Origin: Bradyrhizobium lablabi | Lineage (GTDB): Bacteria; Pseudomonadota; Alphaproteobacteria; Rhizobiales; Xanthobacteraceae | Assembly (NCBI RefSeq): GCF_018131005.1 | Contig: NZ_JAFCJK010000003.1 | Location: forward strand, 604,474-668,473 | Direction: 5' to 3' | Length of the DNA stretch: 64,000 nt | In this document: positions 27,758-36,495 of the stretch, piece after piece | How the letters are laid out: every line of letters starts with the position of its first letter | Position numbering within the stretch: the first letter of the stretch is position 1 | Translations under genes and position numbers: made by a program | The notes under the pieces: model-generated | The model's database searches: none | Seen by the model: only the letters and a program-made list of their open reading frames with translations | Told to the model about the DNA's origin: nothing

Positions 27758-28612
27758 TTAGATTCCCCTGTTGATCGGCTTGGCCGGATGGGGACGTGCC
27801 GGCTGTGCGATCGCGCGCGCCAGCACCTGCGCCTCCTTCTTTAGCATGTCGGAGAGTTCCGCCTCGCGGCGACGGATGCGGTCGCTGGCGGCGCCGATCG
27901 AGAGCGCGGCGACCACCTCGCCGGAATCGTCGCGGACGGGAACGCCGACCCCGCCCATGCCGGGAAAGGCGGCATCGATCAGCACGGTATGCCCGACCTT
28001 GCGCGCGGAAGCGATGCGCTCGCGCAGCAGTTTTGGCGTGATGCGCGGCGACTTGGCAAGCCGCGGTACGATCACCTCGATGATGGCGTCGATCTCGGCA
28101 TCCGGCAGCCACACCAGAAGCGCGAGCGCGCCGGCGCCAACACCGAGCGGGCGGCGGCTGCCGATCTGCAGATAGTTCGGCTGCAACGGATGGCTGCCGA
28201 CCGAGCGCGCGAGGTACAGCGCCTCGACGCCGGAGCGCACCGATAACAGCGCCGTGTCGGCGGAGCGCTCGGACAGCCGCAGCAGGCTCGGCTGCGCCAG
28301 CTCGGCGATATCGACCGAGCGCCGCGCGCCGACCGCCATCACCCGTGCCTCCTGACCGAGCTCATAGGTCTTGGCGCCCATGACCCGGCTGACGAAGCCC
28401 TCCTCGATCAGCGAATTGAGGATGCGCAGCGCGGTAGCCTTGTTCAGCGAGGTGGCGTCGGCGATGTCGGTGAGACGCAGGGGCGAGCGCTGCGCCAGCA
28501 CGCGCAGGATCGCGCAGACCTTCTGGATCGCGTTGAACTTGTCCGGCTGCCCCGGCTCCGGTGGGAATCTTCTGCGGCCGCCCCGCGCTGATGTGATTGT
28601 GGATGCGTTCAT
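27758..28612 (-). CDS. IclR family transcriptional regulator
   Basis: A 284-residue regulator with an N-terminal winged helix (A-I-Q-K-V-C-A-I-L-R-V-L-A, L-T-D-I-A-D-A-T-S-L-N-K-A-T-A-L-R-I-L) and a C-terminal IclR effector domain (G-S-R-R-P-L-G-V-G-A-G-A-L-A-L-L, G-V-G-V-P-V-R-D-D-S-G-E-V-V-A-A-L-S-I-G). The ATG at 28612 has GAAGGGG upstream; an earlier ATG at 28651 is possible. It is upstream of the glutamate importer on the same strand and downstream of the M20 peptidase gene, so its target may be either. Confidence 0.9.
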   Translation of the reverse strand: MNASTITSARGGRRRFPPEPGQPDKFNAIQKVCAILRVLAQRSPLRLTDIADATSLNKATALRILNSLIEEGFVSRVMGAKTYELGQEARVMAVGARRSVDIAELAQPSLLRLSERSADTALLSVRSGVEALYLARSVGSHPLQPNYLQIGSRRPLGVGAGALALLVWLPDAEIDAIIEVIVPRLAKSPRITPKLLRERIASARKVGHTVLIDAAFPGMGGVGVPVRDDSGEVVAALSIGAASDRIRRREAELSDMLKKEAQVLARAIAQPARPHPAKPINRGI

Positions 28613-28883
28613 TGCCAGCCCCTTCAACGTCGCGAATTCCGATCCGGCCATCCATCGCGGACACAGTCTCCGCAGGCTTCATCCTAGAGCCGTTGGGCTC
28701 GGCGCGACATCCTCTATTTTCATCAGACAAAACGCGCGTTTCAACTAATTGCAGTGCTATGCAGCACGTCCGTCCGGTTAATTTCGTGGTATGAAATCCG
28801 GCGGTACGGCGATGCCGCAACATCGTGTGCGAAGACGCACGTCGCGCCTTTTCCCGGCCGTGACGCAAGCAGGCCTGCGCACC

Positions 28884-30269
28884 TCACGACTTGCGCGGCG
28901 TCTCGCCGAGATCCCAGAACAGGCCGGCCATGATCGTGAGCGCCTCTTCGGTGACCGGCAACAGGATGTGCTCGTCAGGCGCGTGCTGGGAGCAACCCGG
29001 ATAGGAATGCGGTACCCATATCGTCGGCAGGCCGAGACCTTCCGAGAACACGTCGTTGGGAAGCGAGCCGCCGGTATTCGGCAGCACTGCGGGCGCCTTG
29101 CCAGTGGTCGTGCGGATCGAGTCCACGGCCCAGTCGATCCAGGGACTGTCCATATCGGTGCGCGAGGCCGCAAAGCGCTGCGCGCCCGAGACCTCCACCA
29201 TCGGAAAGCCGTTGGCGTGCAGATACGTGCGCACCGCGTCGATCACCTCGAGATGTTTGGTGCCGACCACGAAGCGAAGCTGCAACACGGCGTTCGCCCT
29301 GCCCGGAATGGCATTTGCCGGCTTTTCGATATTGCCTGACGACATCGCGAGCACTTCCAGCGTGTTCCAGGCATATAGCCGCTCCGCCGGCGTCAGGCCT
29401 TCCTCGCCCCAGTCCGGCGCGAGCGCAGGCTCGTCTGCTGATGGTTCGATCTTGACGTCCGCGAGCGCGGCACGGACGCGGTTCGAGATCGGCGGCGGCT
29501 TCAGCACCTCGAGCTTCATGCGGCCCTTGCCGTCAACGAGGCTCGCGATGGCGTTGGCGAGGATGGTTGCGGGATTGGCCAGCACGCCGCCCCAATTGCC
29601 GGAATGATGCGCCCCTTCGCGCAGATTGACATCGAGATGGATGCGGTTTCCGCCGCGGCAGCCGAGATAGATGGTCGGCCTGTCAGCCGAAAGTCGCGGC
29701 CCGTCCGAGGCCAGGAACAGATCGGCCTTGAGCTCCTCGCGATGCGCGTCGCAGACCTGGCGCAGGTCGGGCGAGCCGATCTCCTCGCCGGTCTCGATGA
29801 TGAATTTGGCGTTGAAGCCGAGCTTGCCGCCGCGCGCTTGCTTCACCGCCCGAAGCGCAGCCATGTTGATCGAGTGCTGACCCTTGTTGTCGGCGGTGCC
29901 GCGGCCATATGCGCGATCGCCCCGGATCGTGGTCTGCCATGGGTTGAGACCCTCGCCCCATTCGCCGGCCATGCCGTCGACGACATCGCCATGGCCGTAG
30001 GTCAGCACGGTCGGCCGCGAGGCGTCTTCCTGGTAGTCGGCGATCAGATAGGGCCCGCGCCCCGTGGGCGATTCGATCAGCCGGGTCTTGAAATCGAGCT
30101 CGGCGAGGGCCGGCTGCAAATTCTCGACCAGATAGGCACGCAGCGCGTCGGCCTTGTCGGCATTCACGCTTTCCGTCTGGTAGGCGACCCTGGCGCCCAA
30201 TTCCTTGAGAAACTGTCCGGATTGAAAATGCTCTCGCGCGATCGCGATCGCGTCGGCCCGTGTCGCCAT
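28884..30269 (-). CDS. M20 family metallopeptidase (ArgE/DapE/CPG2 superfamily)
   Basis: A 461-residue dinuclear zinc hydrolase. Metal ligands are visible in Y-G-H-G-D-V-V-D-G (~residue 106), G-R-G-T-A-D-N-K-G-Q (~residue 138) and E-T-G-E-E-I-G-S (~residue 173), with a late H-A-P-D-E-H motif. Substrates in this superfamily are dipeptides or N-acyl amino acids; which one applies cannot be read here. The ATG at 30269 has AAGGGA upstream; a start 15 codons earlier is less likely. Same strand as the IclR gene that follows. Confidence 0.9.
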   Translation of the reverse strand: MATRADAIAIAREHFQSGQFLKELGARVAYQTESVNADKADALRAYLVENLQPALAELDFKTRLIESPTGRGPYLIADYQEDASRPTVLTYGHGDVVDGMAGEWGEGLNPWQTTIRGDRAYGRGTADNKGQHSINMAALRAVKQARGGKLGFNAKFIIETGEEIGSPDLRQVCDAHREELKADLFLASDGPRLSADRPTIYLGCRGGNRIHLDVNLREGAHHSGNWGGVLANPATILANAIASLVDGKGRMKLEVLKPPPISNRVRAALADVKIEPSADEPALAPDWGEEGLTPAERLYAWNTLEVLAMSSGNIEKPANAIPGRANAVLQLRFVVGTKHLEVIDAVRTYLHANGFPMVEVSGAQRFAASRTDMDSPWIDWAVDSIRTTTGKAPAVLPNTGGSLPNDVFSEGLGLPTIWVPHSYPGCSQHAPDEHILLPVTEEALTIMAGLFWDLGETPRKS

Positions 30270-30309
30270 GATTGTCCCTTCAGAATGACGCCCAAGATCT
30301 CTTTGTTTG

Positions 30310-30379
30310 AGCATGATCCCCGCGCAAACGCTTCGCGTTTGTCGCGAGGAGAGCCGCTACGCGCCTTCGGATCATGCCT
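30310..30379. repeat. Dispersed intergenic repeat, family 2 (copy with inverted ends)
   Basis: Bounded by GAGCATGATCC and GGATCATGCCT, which are near-perfect inverted copies, with an inner stem CGCAAACG/CGTTTGTCGCG. Shares the GCATGATCC end with the elements at 11966 and 33465. Lies between divergent genes. Confidence 0.65.
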
Positions 30380-30527
30380 AAGGCGCCAAACTATCGGGAT
30401 CGGCATGCGACCGGAAGTGGGGCGAATGCGAATGGGCCTTGCCAAAACAAGGCAAGTCGCAGCAACTTCTGCCCGGAAAGCCCGGCGCATGACCGGGCGT
30501 CAATCGAGCGCTCCCAGGTTTTCAGCG

Positions 30528-31892
30528 ATGACAAAGCAAATTCGACTCAACGCCTTTGCCATGAATTGCGTGGCGCACCAGTCGCCGGGGCTGTGGACCC
30601 ATCCGCGCGACCGCACCAAGGACTACAACAAGCTGCCCTACTGGATCGATCTGGCGAAGACGCTGGAGCGAGGGCGGTTCGACGGGCTGTTCCTTGCCGA
30701 CGTACTCGGGGTCTATGACGTCTATGCCGGCAATCCGGATGCGGCGCTGCGCAACGCGGCGCAAACTCCCGCCAACGAGCCGCTGATGCTGATCCCGGCG
30801 ATGGCCGCAGTGACGGAAAATCTAGGCTTCGGCGTCACCAGCAACCTGTCGTTCGAGCCGCCATACCCGTTTGCGCGTCGTATGTCCACGCTCGACCATC
30901 TGACCGACGGACGGGTCGGCTGGAACGTGGTGACCGGCTATCTGGATTCCGCGGCCCGGGGCGCCGGCAAGGACAAGCAGACCGCGCATGACGACCGCTA
31001 CGACATCGCCGACGAATATATGGAAATGGTGTACAAGCTCTGGGAAGGCAGCTGGGAAGACGACGCCGCCATCCGCGATATCGCGCGCGGCATCTTTACC
31101 GATCCTTCGAAGGTGCATCCGGTGCACCACGAGGGCAAGAATTACCGGCTCAACGCGATCCATCTCAGCGAGCCGTCGCCGCAGCGCACGCCGGTGCTTT
31201 ACCAGGCCGGCACCTCGCCGCGCGGCCGGCAGTTCGCGGCCGCGCACGCCGAATGCGTGTTCATGTCGGGCCCGTCGTCCAAGGTGATCGCGCCGCGGGT
31301 CGCGGCGATCCGCGAACTCGCTGCCGAGAAGGGCCGCAACCCGGCCGAGATCCTGATGTTCTCGATGATGTGCCTGATCGTCGGCCGCACCGAAGCGGAG
31401 GCGAAGGCGAAATATGCCGACTATCGCAGCCATGTCAGCCATGAGGGCGCGCTGGCGCTGATGTCGGGCTGGACCGGCGTCGATTTCTCGACCTATTCGC
31501 TCGACCAGGAAGTGCGCCACGTGCAGAACGAGGCGGGCCGCTCCGCGATGGACAACGTCACCCGCGCCGATCCCGGCCGCGTGTGGACCGTGCGCGAGGT
31601 CGCCGAACATGTCGGGATCGGCGGCGCCGGACCCGTCGTGGTCGGCACGCCGGAGCAGGTCGCGGACAAAATCGAGCAGTGGTTCGAGGAGACCGACGTC
31701 GACGGCCTCAACGTTGCGTTTGCGATCTCGCCCGGCGATTTCGAGGACATCGCCGACATGCTCGTGCCCGAATTAACGAGGCGCGGACGCTACAAGCGCG
31801 ATTATGCCAAGGGCACCTTGCGCGAGAAGCTGTTCGGTGCCGGGCGCGCCCGGCTAAACGACACGCATCCGGCAAGCCGCTATCGCGTCTAG
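30528..31892 (+). CDS. NtaA/SnaA/DszA family FMN-dependent monooxygenase
   Basis: A 454-residue luciferase-superfamily monooxygenase. Typical features are I-R-L-N-A-F-x-M-N-C near the start, G-R-F-D-G-L-F-L-A-D near residue 45, S-L-S-F-E-P-P-Y-P-F-A-R-R near residue 105, G-R-V-G-W-N-V-V-T-G-Y-L-D-S and Y-Q-A-G-T-S-P-R-G-R. Relatives oxidise nitrilotriacetate, pristinamycin or sulfones, using FMNH2 from a separate reductase. Start 30528 is where homology begins; an ATG at 30489 is an alternative. An acyl-CoA-dehydrogenase-like gene follows on the same strand, the type often paired with these enzymes. Confidence 0.9.
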   Translation: MTKQIRLNAFAMNCVAHQSPGLWTHPRDRTKDYNKLPYWIDLAKTLERGRFDGLFLADVLGVYDVYAGNPDAALRNAAQTPANEPLMLIPAMAAVTENLGFGVTSNLSFEPPYPFARRMSTLDHLTDGRVGWNVVTGYLDSAARGAGKDKQTAHDDRYDIADEYMEMVYKLWEGSWEDDAAIRDIARGIFTDPSKVHPVHHEGKNYRLNAIHLSEPSPQRTPVLYQAGTSPRGRQFAAAHAECVFMSGPSSKVIAPRVAAIRELAAEKGRNPAEILMFSMMCLIVGRTEAEAKAKYADYRSHVSHEGALALMSGWTGVDFSTYSLDQEVRHVQNEAGRSAMDNVTRADPGRVWTVREVAEHVGIGGAGPVVVGTPEQVADKIEQWFEETDVDGLNVAFAISPGDFEDIADMLVPELTRRGRYKRDYAKGTLREKLFGAGRARLNDTHPASRYRV

Positions 31893-32226
31893 ACTGGAAG
31901 TGCTCGCGAAGGACGAACGGGCAGCTCTCCATGCTCGGCGCAGCGCTCCAAGTTCATCAGCCACGTCGTCAAAAATGTCGCGGTGCCAACCTTTCATCGT
32001 CTTGAACGATTCCACACGGATTGTCGTATTGGCTCTCCAGTAAGAGAAAAGTGAGCCAGCCACGCTACGGCCGCCTGTCACGACCGTTTGATCCGGCCGG
32101 CCCGCCTGCATTTCATCTGTAACCAACCGGCCAACCTTTGCCACGGTCTGGCAACAAGGGCCTTGTACCAGCCTTGCCTTCTGCACGGTGCCGGCACGAT
32201 GCCGGCTCCTTTTCAAGGAGGCGCTC
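31893..32226. other. 334-bp gap with a possible 47-codon antisense frame
   Basis: Between the two monooxygenase-type genes. An ATG at 31997 on the minus strand opens a 47-residue frame ending at 31854, inside the 3' end of the upstream gene; its N-terminal half (H-R-D-I-F-D-D-V-A-D-E-L) is protein-like but it lacks a clear ribosome binding site. A CCGGC/GCCGG stem near 32190-32206 precedes the AAGGAGG of the next gene. Confidence 0.4.
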
Positions 32227-33453
32227 TTGGTCACAGGCAAGACGGCACGCGGCCGCATTGATGCATCTATTTCGCGAGAGGCACCCGCAGGCGAAGCCGC
32301 ACGCTTGCTCGCAGCCCTTCGCGATCTCGCGCCGGAATTTACCGCACGCTCGAAGGAAATCGAGGAGGGCCGGCGGGTGCCGTCCGATATTGCCGACAAG
32401 CTTCGGCACCTCGGCTTGTTCCGCACAATGATGCCGCGCAGCCTCGGCGGCCTCGAACTGAATGCCGCCGAGGTGGCGCCGATGATCGAGACAATGGCGG
32501 CGGCTGACAGCTCTATTGGCTGGATGACGATGATCTACATAACGTCGGCCATCTTCACGACCAGGGCGCCGCGAGCGGTCCTCGAGCGGATCTTTCTCCA
32601 GGACCCCGACGCGATCTTGGCGGGGTCAGGTGCCCCAGCCGGACAGGCGGAGAAGATCAACGGAAGCTACCGGGTTTCCGGACGCTGGCCGTTCGTCAGC
32701 GGCTGTCAGAACGCCCAGTGGATCGGCGGTCATTTTGTGATCTGTAAGGACGGACAGCCCGTGATGTCGGAGCAAGGTCCGCAATCCAGATTCTTCGTTC
32801 TTCCCGCCGATCGCTGGCAGATCGAGGACACGTGGCGAGCCTCAGGATTGACCGGCACCGGTAGCCACCATGTGGCGCTGGAGAATGTGGAAGTCCCCGA
32901 ACAGGACGTGTTCGACTTGTTTCAGGGCAAGTCGTCCGTGCCGGGCCCGCTCGAAACCGCAATCTTTCCGTTCAGCGCGAGCTTCCATGCGGCTGTCGCC
33001 GTCGGCATCGCGGCGGGCGCAACCGCAGAGCTCGCCGCCGTGGCTGGCTCCGGCCGGCGTCAGCTTTTCGCCGCCACCGATATCAAGGATTCGCCCATCG
33101 TCCAGCATGAATTCGGCCGGCTGAACGCCGTGCTGCGAGCTGCCCGCGCGCTCACGCAGACGCAGGCTGAAGATCAGTGGCGCCGGGCGCTCGAAGGCAC
33201 GCTCGACAACAAGGCCGATCTGGCCGAGGGCCTTCAGGGCAGTGCCTGGGTTCATGCGGCCTGCACTGAAGTCGTCAGTGGCTGCTACACGCTTGGCGGT
33301 TCGAGCTCCATCATGAATACCTCGCCGCTGCAGCGCCGCCTGCGCGATATCCACGCGGCCAGACAGCACTTCTTCGCGCAGGAGAGGCTCTACGGCGCTG
33401 CCGGTAAGAACGCGCTCGGCTTTCCGCCAGTTGATCCGATATCAGGTCAATAG
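32227..33453 (+). CDS. Acyl-CoA dehydrogenase-like flavoprotein monooxygenase (HsaA/DszC-like)
   Basis: A 408-residue flavin enzyme with the acyl-CoA dehydrogenase fold: R-V-P-S-D-I-A-D-K-L-R-H-L-G-L-F-R near residue 53, M-P-x-S-L-G-G-L-E-L, S-G-R-W-P-F-V-S-G-C near residue 158, and a late G-G-S-S-S-I-M-N-T-S-P-L-Q-R-R-L-R-D motif as in HsaA/DszC-type oxygenases. I place the start at the TTG 32227 because a perfect AAGGAGG ends six bases upstream; the ATG at 32188 has no such site. It likely needs reduced flavin from another protein. Confidence 0.82.
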   Translation: MVTGKTARGRIDASISREAPAGEAARLLAALRDLAPEFTARSKEIEEGRRVPSDIADKLRHLGLFRTMMPRSLGGLELNAAEVAPMIETMAAADSSIGWMTMIYITSAIFTTRAPRAVLERIFLQDPDAILAGSGAPAGQAEKINGSYRVSGRWPFVSGCQNAQWIGGHFVICKDGQPVMSEQGPQSRFFVLPADRWQIEDTWRASGLTGTGSHHVALENVEVPEQDVFDLFQGKSSVPGPLETAIFPFSASFHAAVAVGIAAGATAELAAVAGSGRRQLFAATDIKDSPIVQHEFGRLNAVLRAARALTQTQAEDQWRRALEGTLDNKADLAEGLQGSAWVHAACTEVVSGCYTLGGSSSIMNTSPLQRRLRDIHAARQHFFAQERLYGAAGKNALGFPPVDPISGQ

Positions 33454-33464
33454 AGGTTTTCTGA

Positions 33465-33550
33465 GCATGATCCGAAAAGGTGTTTCGCGGTTTTCCCCAC
33501 ACGGCAAACCCGAAGCATTTGCGCGGAGATCGCGCACAAATAGGGCGATG
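33465..33550. repeat. Dispersed intergenic repeat, family 2 (copy 2)
   Basis: GCATGATCCGAAAAGG, a TTTTCCCC block, a CATTTGCGCGGAGAT block and GGGCGATGA in the same order as at 11966-12060. Lies between two convergent genes. Confidence 0.75.
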
Positions 33551-33587
33551 AACTGCACGGCAATGGCGGAAGCAAGGCGATGACGGC

Positions 33588-34424
33588 TCACGTCTGCTTC
33601 GTCCGGTAGTCCCCGAACGTGGTGTCGCGCTGGTCGAGCTGGGCCTTCACGCTGGAGCCGTCGCGGCGGAAGCTGGACATGTAGGCCCGGCTCGCCTCGG
33701 TGGTGAAGGCGAGCGCCTGGATTTCGGTGCCGGCGCGCATCGCGGCGCGGGCCCCCATGATTTCCATCGCGCGATGCACGGAGCGCTTGTTGAGCTGTTG
33801 CAGCTCGATCGGCACTTTCGCCGCACGCTCGGCGAAGTCGAGTGTCTTCGCCTCCAGTTCGGCAAGCGGAAATGCGCGCGTGGCAAAGCCCGACTCGGCG
33901 GCCTCGCGGCCCGACATCGCATCACCCGTCAGCATCAACTCCATGGCGCGACGCATGCCGACCAGCCAGGGGTGATATTGCATGTCGGGCGGACTCATCA
34001 GCCGCACCGGCGGATAGCCGATCTGGGCATCATCGGCGACGTAGACAACGTCGCAGGCGGTCGCAAGCTCGGTGCCGCCGGCAAGGCAGTAGCCGTGCAC
34101 CTGCGCGATGACCGGCTTTGCGAGATCCCAGATCGAGAACCAACCCTCGACCACATGGCGCGACCATTGGCCGGGTCCCGCTGCGGAATGATAAGGCTGA
34201 TCCACGCGATTGTCCGCGGAAAGATCGTAGCCGGCCGAAAAGCACGGACCGGCGCCGCGCACGATCGAGATGGAAACATCCGGATCGCGGTCGATCTGCT
34301 CCAGCACCTCGAAGATTTCGGCGCGCAGGCGGTTGTTCAGCGCATTGCGCTTCTCCGGCCGGTTCAGCGTGATTCGGCGGACGCGCGGGCGCGGATCGTC
34401 GACGATGATGTGCTGGTAACTCAT
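33588..34424 (-). CDS. Enoyl-CoA hydratase/isomerase family protein
   Basis: A 278-residue crotonase-fold enzyme. The N-terminal R-R-I-T-L-N-R-P-E-K-R-N-A-L-N at about residues 15-29 and the oxyanion segment V-R-G-A-G-P-C-F-S-A-G-Y-D-L, followed by Q-V-H-G-Y-C-L-A-G-G-T-E-L-A-T-A-C-D, are canonical. At the glutamate positions the sequence is G-T-E-L, so at least one acid is present; the substrate is not predictable. Its ribosome binding site GGGAGGA lies inside one arm of a long inverted repeat at 34428-34486, which may control translation. Confidence 0.9.
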   Translation of the reverse strand: MSYQHIIVDDPRPRVRRITLNRPEKRNALNNRLRAEIFEVLEQIDRDPDVSISIVRGAGPCFSAGYDLSADNRVDQPYHSAAGPGQWSRHVVEGWFSIWDLAKPVIAQVHGYCLAGGTELATACDVVYVADDAQIGYPPVRLMSPPDMQYHPWLVGMRRAMELMLTGDAMSGREAAESGFATRAFPLAELEAKTLDFAERAAKVPIELQQLNKRSVHRAMEIMGARAAMRAGTEIQALAFTTEASRAYMSSFRRDGSSVKAQLDQRDTTFGDYRTKQT

Positions 34425-34427
34425 GGA

Positions 34428-34486
34428 TCCTCCCGATCTCCGGCATTGATCGCCTTTGGCAGAGTCATGCCCGAGATCGGGAAGGA
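34428..34486 (-). promoter_or_regulatory. Long inverted repeat overlapping the ribosome binding site of the enoyl-CoA hydratase gene
   Basis: Arms 34428-34446 and 34467-34486 are complementary at about 18 of 20 positions (core TCCCGATCT/AGATCGGGA perfect), with a 20-base loop. On the minus-strand transcript the 3' arm ends in GGGAGGA, the ribosome binding site, four bases before the ATG at 34424. There is no T-run, so it is not a standard terminator. Folding would hide the site; the regulatory role is inference. Confidence 0.6.
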
Positions 34487-34508
34487 TGTCATCGGCGCTG
34501 GATGCAAG

Positions 34509-36161
34509 TCACCCCGCCGGAACCATCACGACGCCCTTGTCCTTTGGCCAGCGCACCCGCCAGGCAAAGTTGACATCGCGGACCTCGCCCGCCTTGGCCT
34601 CGAACGCCCATTCGAGCACGCCGCGCTTGTCGCGGAGGTTGGTGGTGGTCGCAGGCGTCGACGCTGGCAGCATCTCGACCACGATGTCTTCGTTCTCGCT
34701 GACCGGCAATTGATCCTGGATCGCAACCTTGATCGGGAAATCATGCCCGTTTCGCACCGTGGTCCTGAATGCGCGCTCGTCGGTCTTCGACGTCGTCACG
34801 ATCAGGCCGGCGGAGCCTTCGTTGCGCTTCACCACCGTGCGTTCGATCTTGACCTTGTCGTCCGCGCCAAAGCCGAGCCGAACGATTTCGTCCTTGGCGG
34901 TAGCGGCCAGCTTGCCACGGCCCACGAACATGCCGTCGCGATAGATTGACACCTGCCCCGGCAGCAGCGGCGCATCCTCGCCCTGCACGAAGCTCGCTTC
35001 GAGGAATGCGGTGGAATCGATCACCGGCACCGCGCGGACCGCGAGATCGGGCACGATGGTCGCGGTCGAGATGCGCAGGCTCTTGGCACCCTCCTTGGCG
35101 GCGACGCTGATACGGCCGGGAATCCGGAAAGTCGCCTGGAAGGCACCGAGCTCGGCGAGCGCCTCTCGCTCGTCTGCGCGCTTGGCAAAATTCTCGACAG
35201 GCTCGGACGCCGGCGCAGCAGTCAGCGCGGACCTGTCCGACATCTTGCCCGCGGCCATCGGACGCAGCGCCTGCGGATACTGCACGATCAGCGAAGAAAG
35301 GTCCGGCGCATTGCCGCCGCGCGCGACGCGGACAGTGGAGACCCCGAGCGCCACGTTCGACCAGTCCTCGCCGGTCGATTGCGTGATCTCGGCGCGGCGC
35401 ACCAGCTCGATCGCGGGCTTCCGGTCCTTCGCGCCGGTGTCGAGACGCGCGTCGTAGAGCGGCGTCCAGCGCGCGTTGCGTACCGCATAGGTTATGCGCA
35501 GCGTCGCTTTTGTCGGGGCAGCCGAAGCGACTTCGATTCGCACTTCAAGCTTGCTCGGCGGCTTGGCGGCGCGATCGGCTTCGAGCCGGGCGATCTCGCG
35601 ATCGATCTCGCGCTGCTTGCGCCCGGCGTCACGGATCGCGCTGTTGGCGGTCGCGACCTCGTCCGCAACCGCGGAGAACGCGGCACGCCATTCGCTCACC
35701 GGACGCGCCTCGCCCTTCTCGCCGAGGCCGACTGGCGAAGCCTCGGCGAAGCGTTCGGCGAATTTCTTCCGTGCCTCGGCGGCAGTGATGATCCCCTGCA
35801 GATCGGCGCGCTCGTCCTTCAACGTCTCGATGCGCTTGTCGATCTCGGGCAGGCTCGCCGGCGCGACCTGCCGCGGCGGCCGCGCATCGATCGCGCCGAT
35901 CGTCAGCCTCGTGCCGGCCTCGCCTTCCACCCGCAACGAGGATGGATCGAGCGAGAGCGGGAAGTCCTTCACCACCAGCGTATTGTCGCCGGGGGGCACA
36001 TCGAGCGTAATGACGCGGGTGACGCTTGCGCCATCGGGATAGACGGTGACCGCGTCGACATTGGAGGCCGCGTCGAGATCGGCCGCGCGAAGCGGACCGA
36101 CGGACAGCACCGTCACCAGTACGAGGCTGGTCGTGACAAGACAGTTCGCAATCAATCGCAT
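34509..36161 (-). CDS. MuiA-like protein (DUF4139/DUF4140)
   Basis: A 550-residue exported protein of the mucoidy inhibitor A family. Signal peptide about residues 1-26 (ends P-L-R-A-A-D). The N-terminal domain has the DUF4140 pattern V-D-A-V-T-V-Y-P-D-G-A-S-V-T-R. A charged coiled-coil (about residues 85-190, rich in E/R/A) leads to the DUF4139 domain with Y-A-V-R-N-A-R-W-T-P-L-Y-D-A-R-L and a C-terminal W-R-V-R-W-P-K-D-K. The ATG at 36161 follows AGGAGAG. The function of the family is not well known; an envelope location is expected. Confidence 0.88.
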   Translation of the reverse strand: MRLIANCLVTTSLVLVTVLSVGPLRAADLDAASNVDAVTVYPDGASVTRVITLDVPPGDNTLVVKDFPLSLDPSSLRVEGEAGTRLTIGAIDARPPRQVAPASLPEIDKRIETLKDERADLQGIITAAEARKKFAERFAEASPVGLGEKGEARPVSEWRAAFSAVADEVATANSAIRDAGRKQREIDREIARLEADRAAKPPSKLEVRIEVASAAPTKATLRITYAVRNARWTPLYDARLDTGAKDRKPAIELVRRAEITQSTGEDWSNVALGVSTVRVARGGNAPDLSSLIVQYPQALRPMAAGKMSDRSALTAAPASEPVENFAKRADEREALAELGAFQATFRIPGRISVAAKEGAKSLRISTATIVPDLAVRAVPVIDSTAFLEASFVQGEDAPLLPGQVSIYRDGMFVGRGKLAATAKDEIVRLGFGADDKVKIERTVVKRNEGSAGLIVTTSKTDERAFRTTVRNGHDFPIKVAIQDQLPVSENEDIVVEMLPASTPATTTNLRDKRGVLEWAFEAKAGEVRDVNFAWRVRWPKDKGVVMVPAG

Positions 36162-36333
36162 GATATCTCTCCTGCAAATCATCACGCCACGCGAAATCAT
36201 CGATGTGCTCCGCTCGGGCGCGCACCCCTCGTGCTTGGACGCGGCAGGAAGGCAACCGGTTCGATTGAGGCTTCCGCGCGGCGTGGCGGTGGCGCCGGCG
36301 CGGCGGCGACGTGGCGGGACGGCGTCCATCGCC

Positions 36334-36415
36334 GTCATTGCGAGCGCAGCGAAGCAATCCATCTCTCGGCGCAAGCGGAGCTGTCTATGGATTGCTTCGC
36401 TTCGCTCGCAATGAC
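36334..36415. repeat. Dispersed intergenic palindrome, family 1 (copy 2)
   Basis: Nearly perfect inverted repeat: left arm GTCATTGCGAGCGCAGCGAA..., right arm ...TTCGCTTCGCTCGCAATGAC, with about 25 bases between. Same arms as at 9278-9350. Confidence 0.88.
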
Positions 36416-36432
36416 GATTGAGAGACTGTCAC

Positions 36433-36463
36433 AAAAAAGCACGGCGCCCTGAGACGCCGTGCT
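36433..36463 (-). terminator. Rho-independent terminator of the thiolase gene
   Basis: On the minus strand AGCACGGCG and CGCCGTGCT form a perfect 9-bp stem with an 8-base loop, followed by TTTTTTG. Begins 33 bp after the thiolase stop at 36496. Confidence 0.9.
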
Positions 36464-36495
36464 GACACTTCCCTTGAATCAGCCGAGCCGATGAC

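Larger units (their letters stand above)
36162..36495. other. 334-bp gap holding a repeat and a terminator
   Basis: Contains the upstream region of the MuiA-like gene, a dispersed palindrome (36334-36415) and the terminator of the thiolase gene (36433-36463). No gene seen. Confidence 0.7.

Noticed and set aside
29604..30527. A 308-codon extension of the NtaA/DszA-type monooxygenase upstream
   Set aside because: The extension is antisense to the M20 peptidase and crosses a dispersed repeat; homology begins at 30528.
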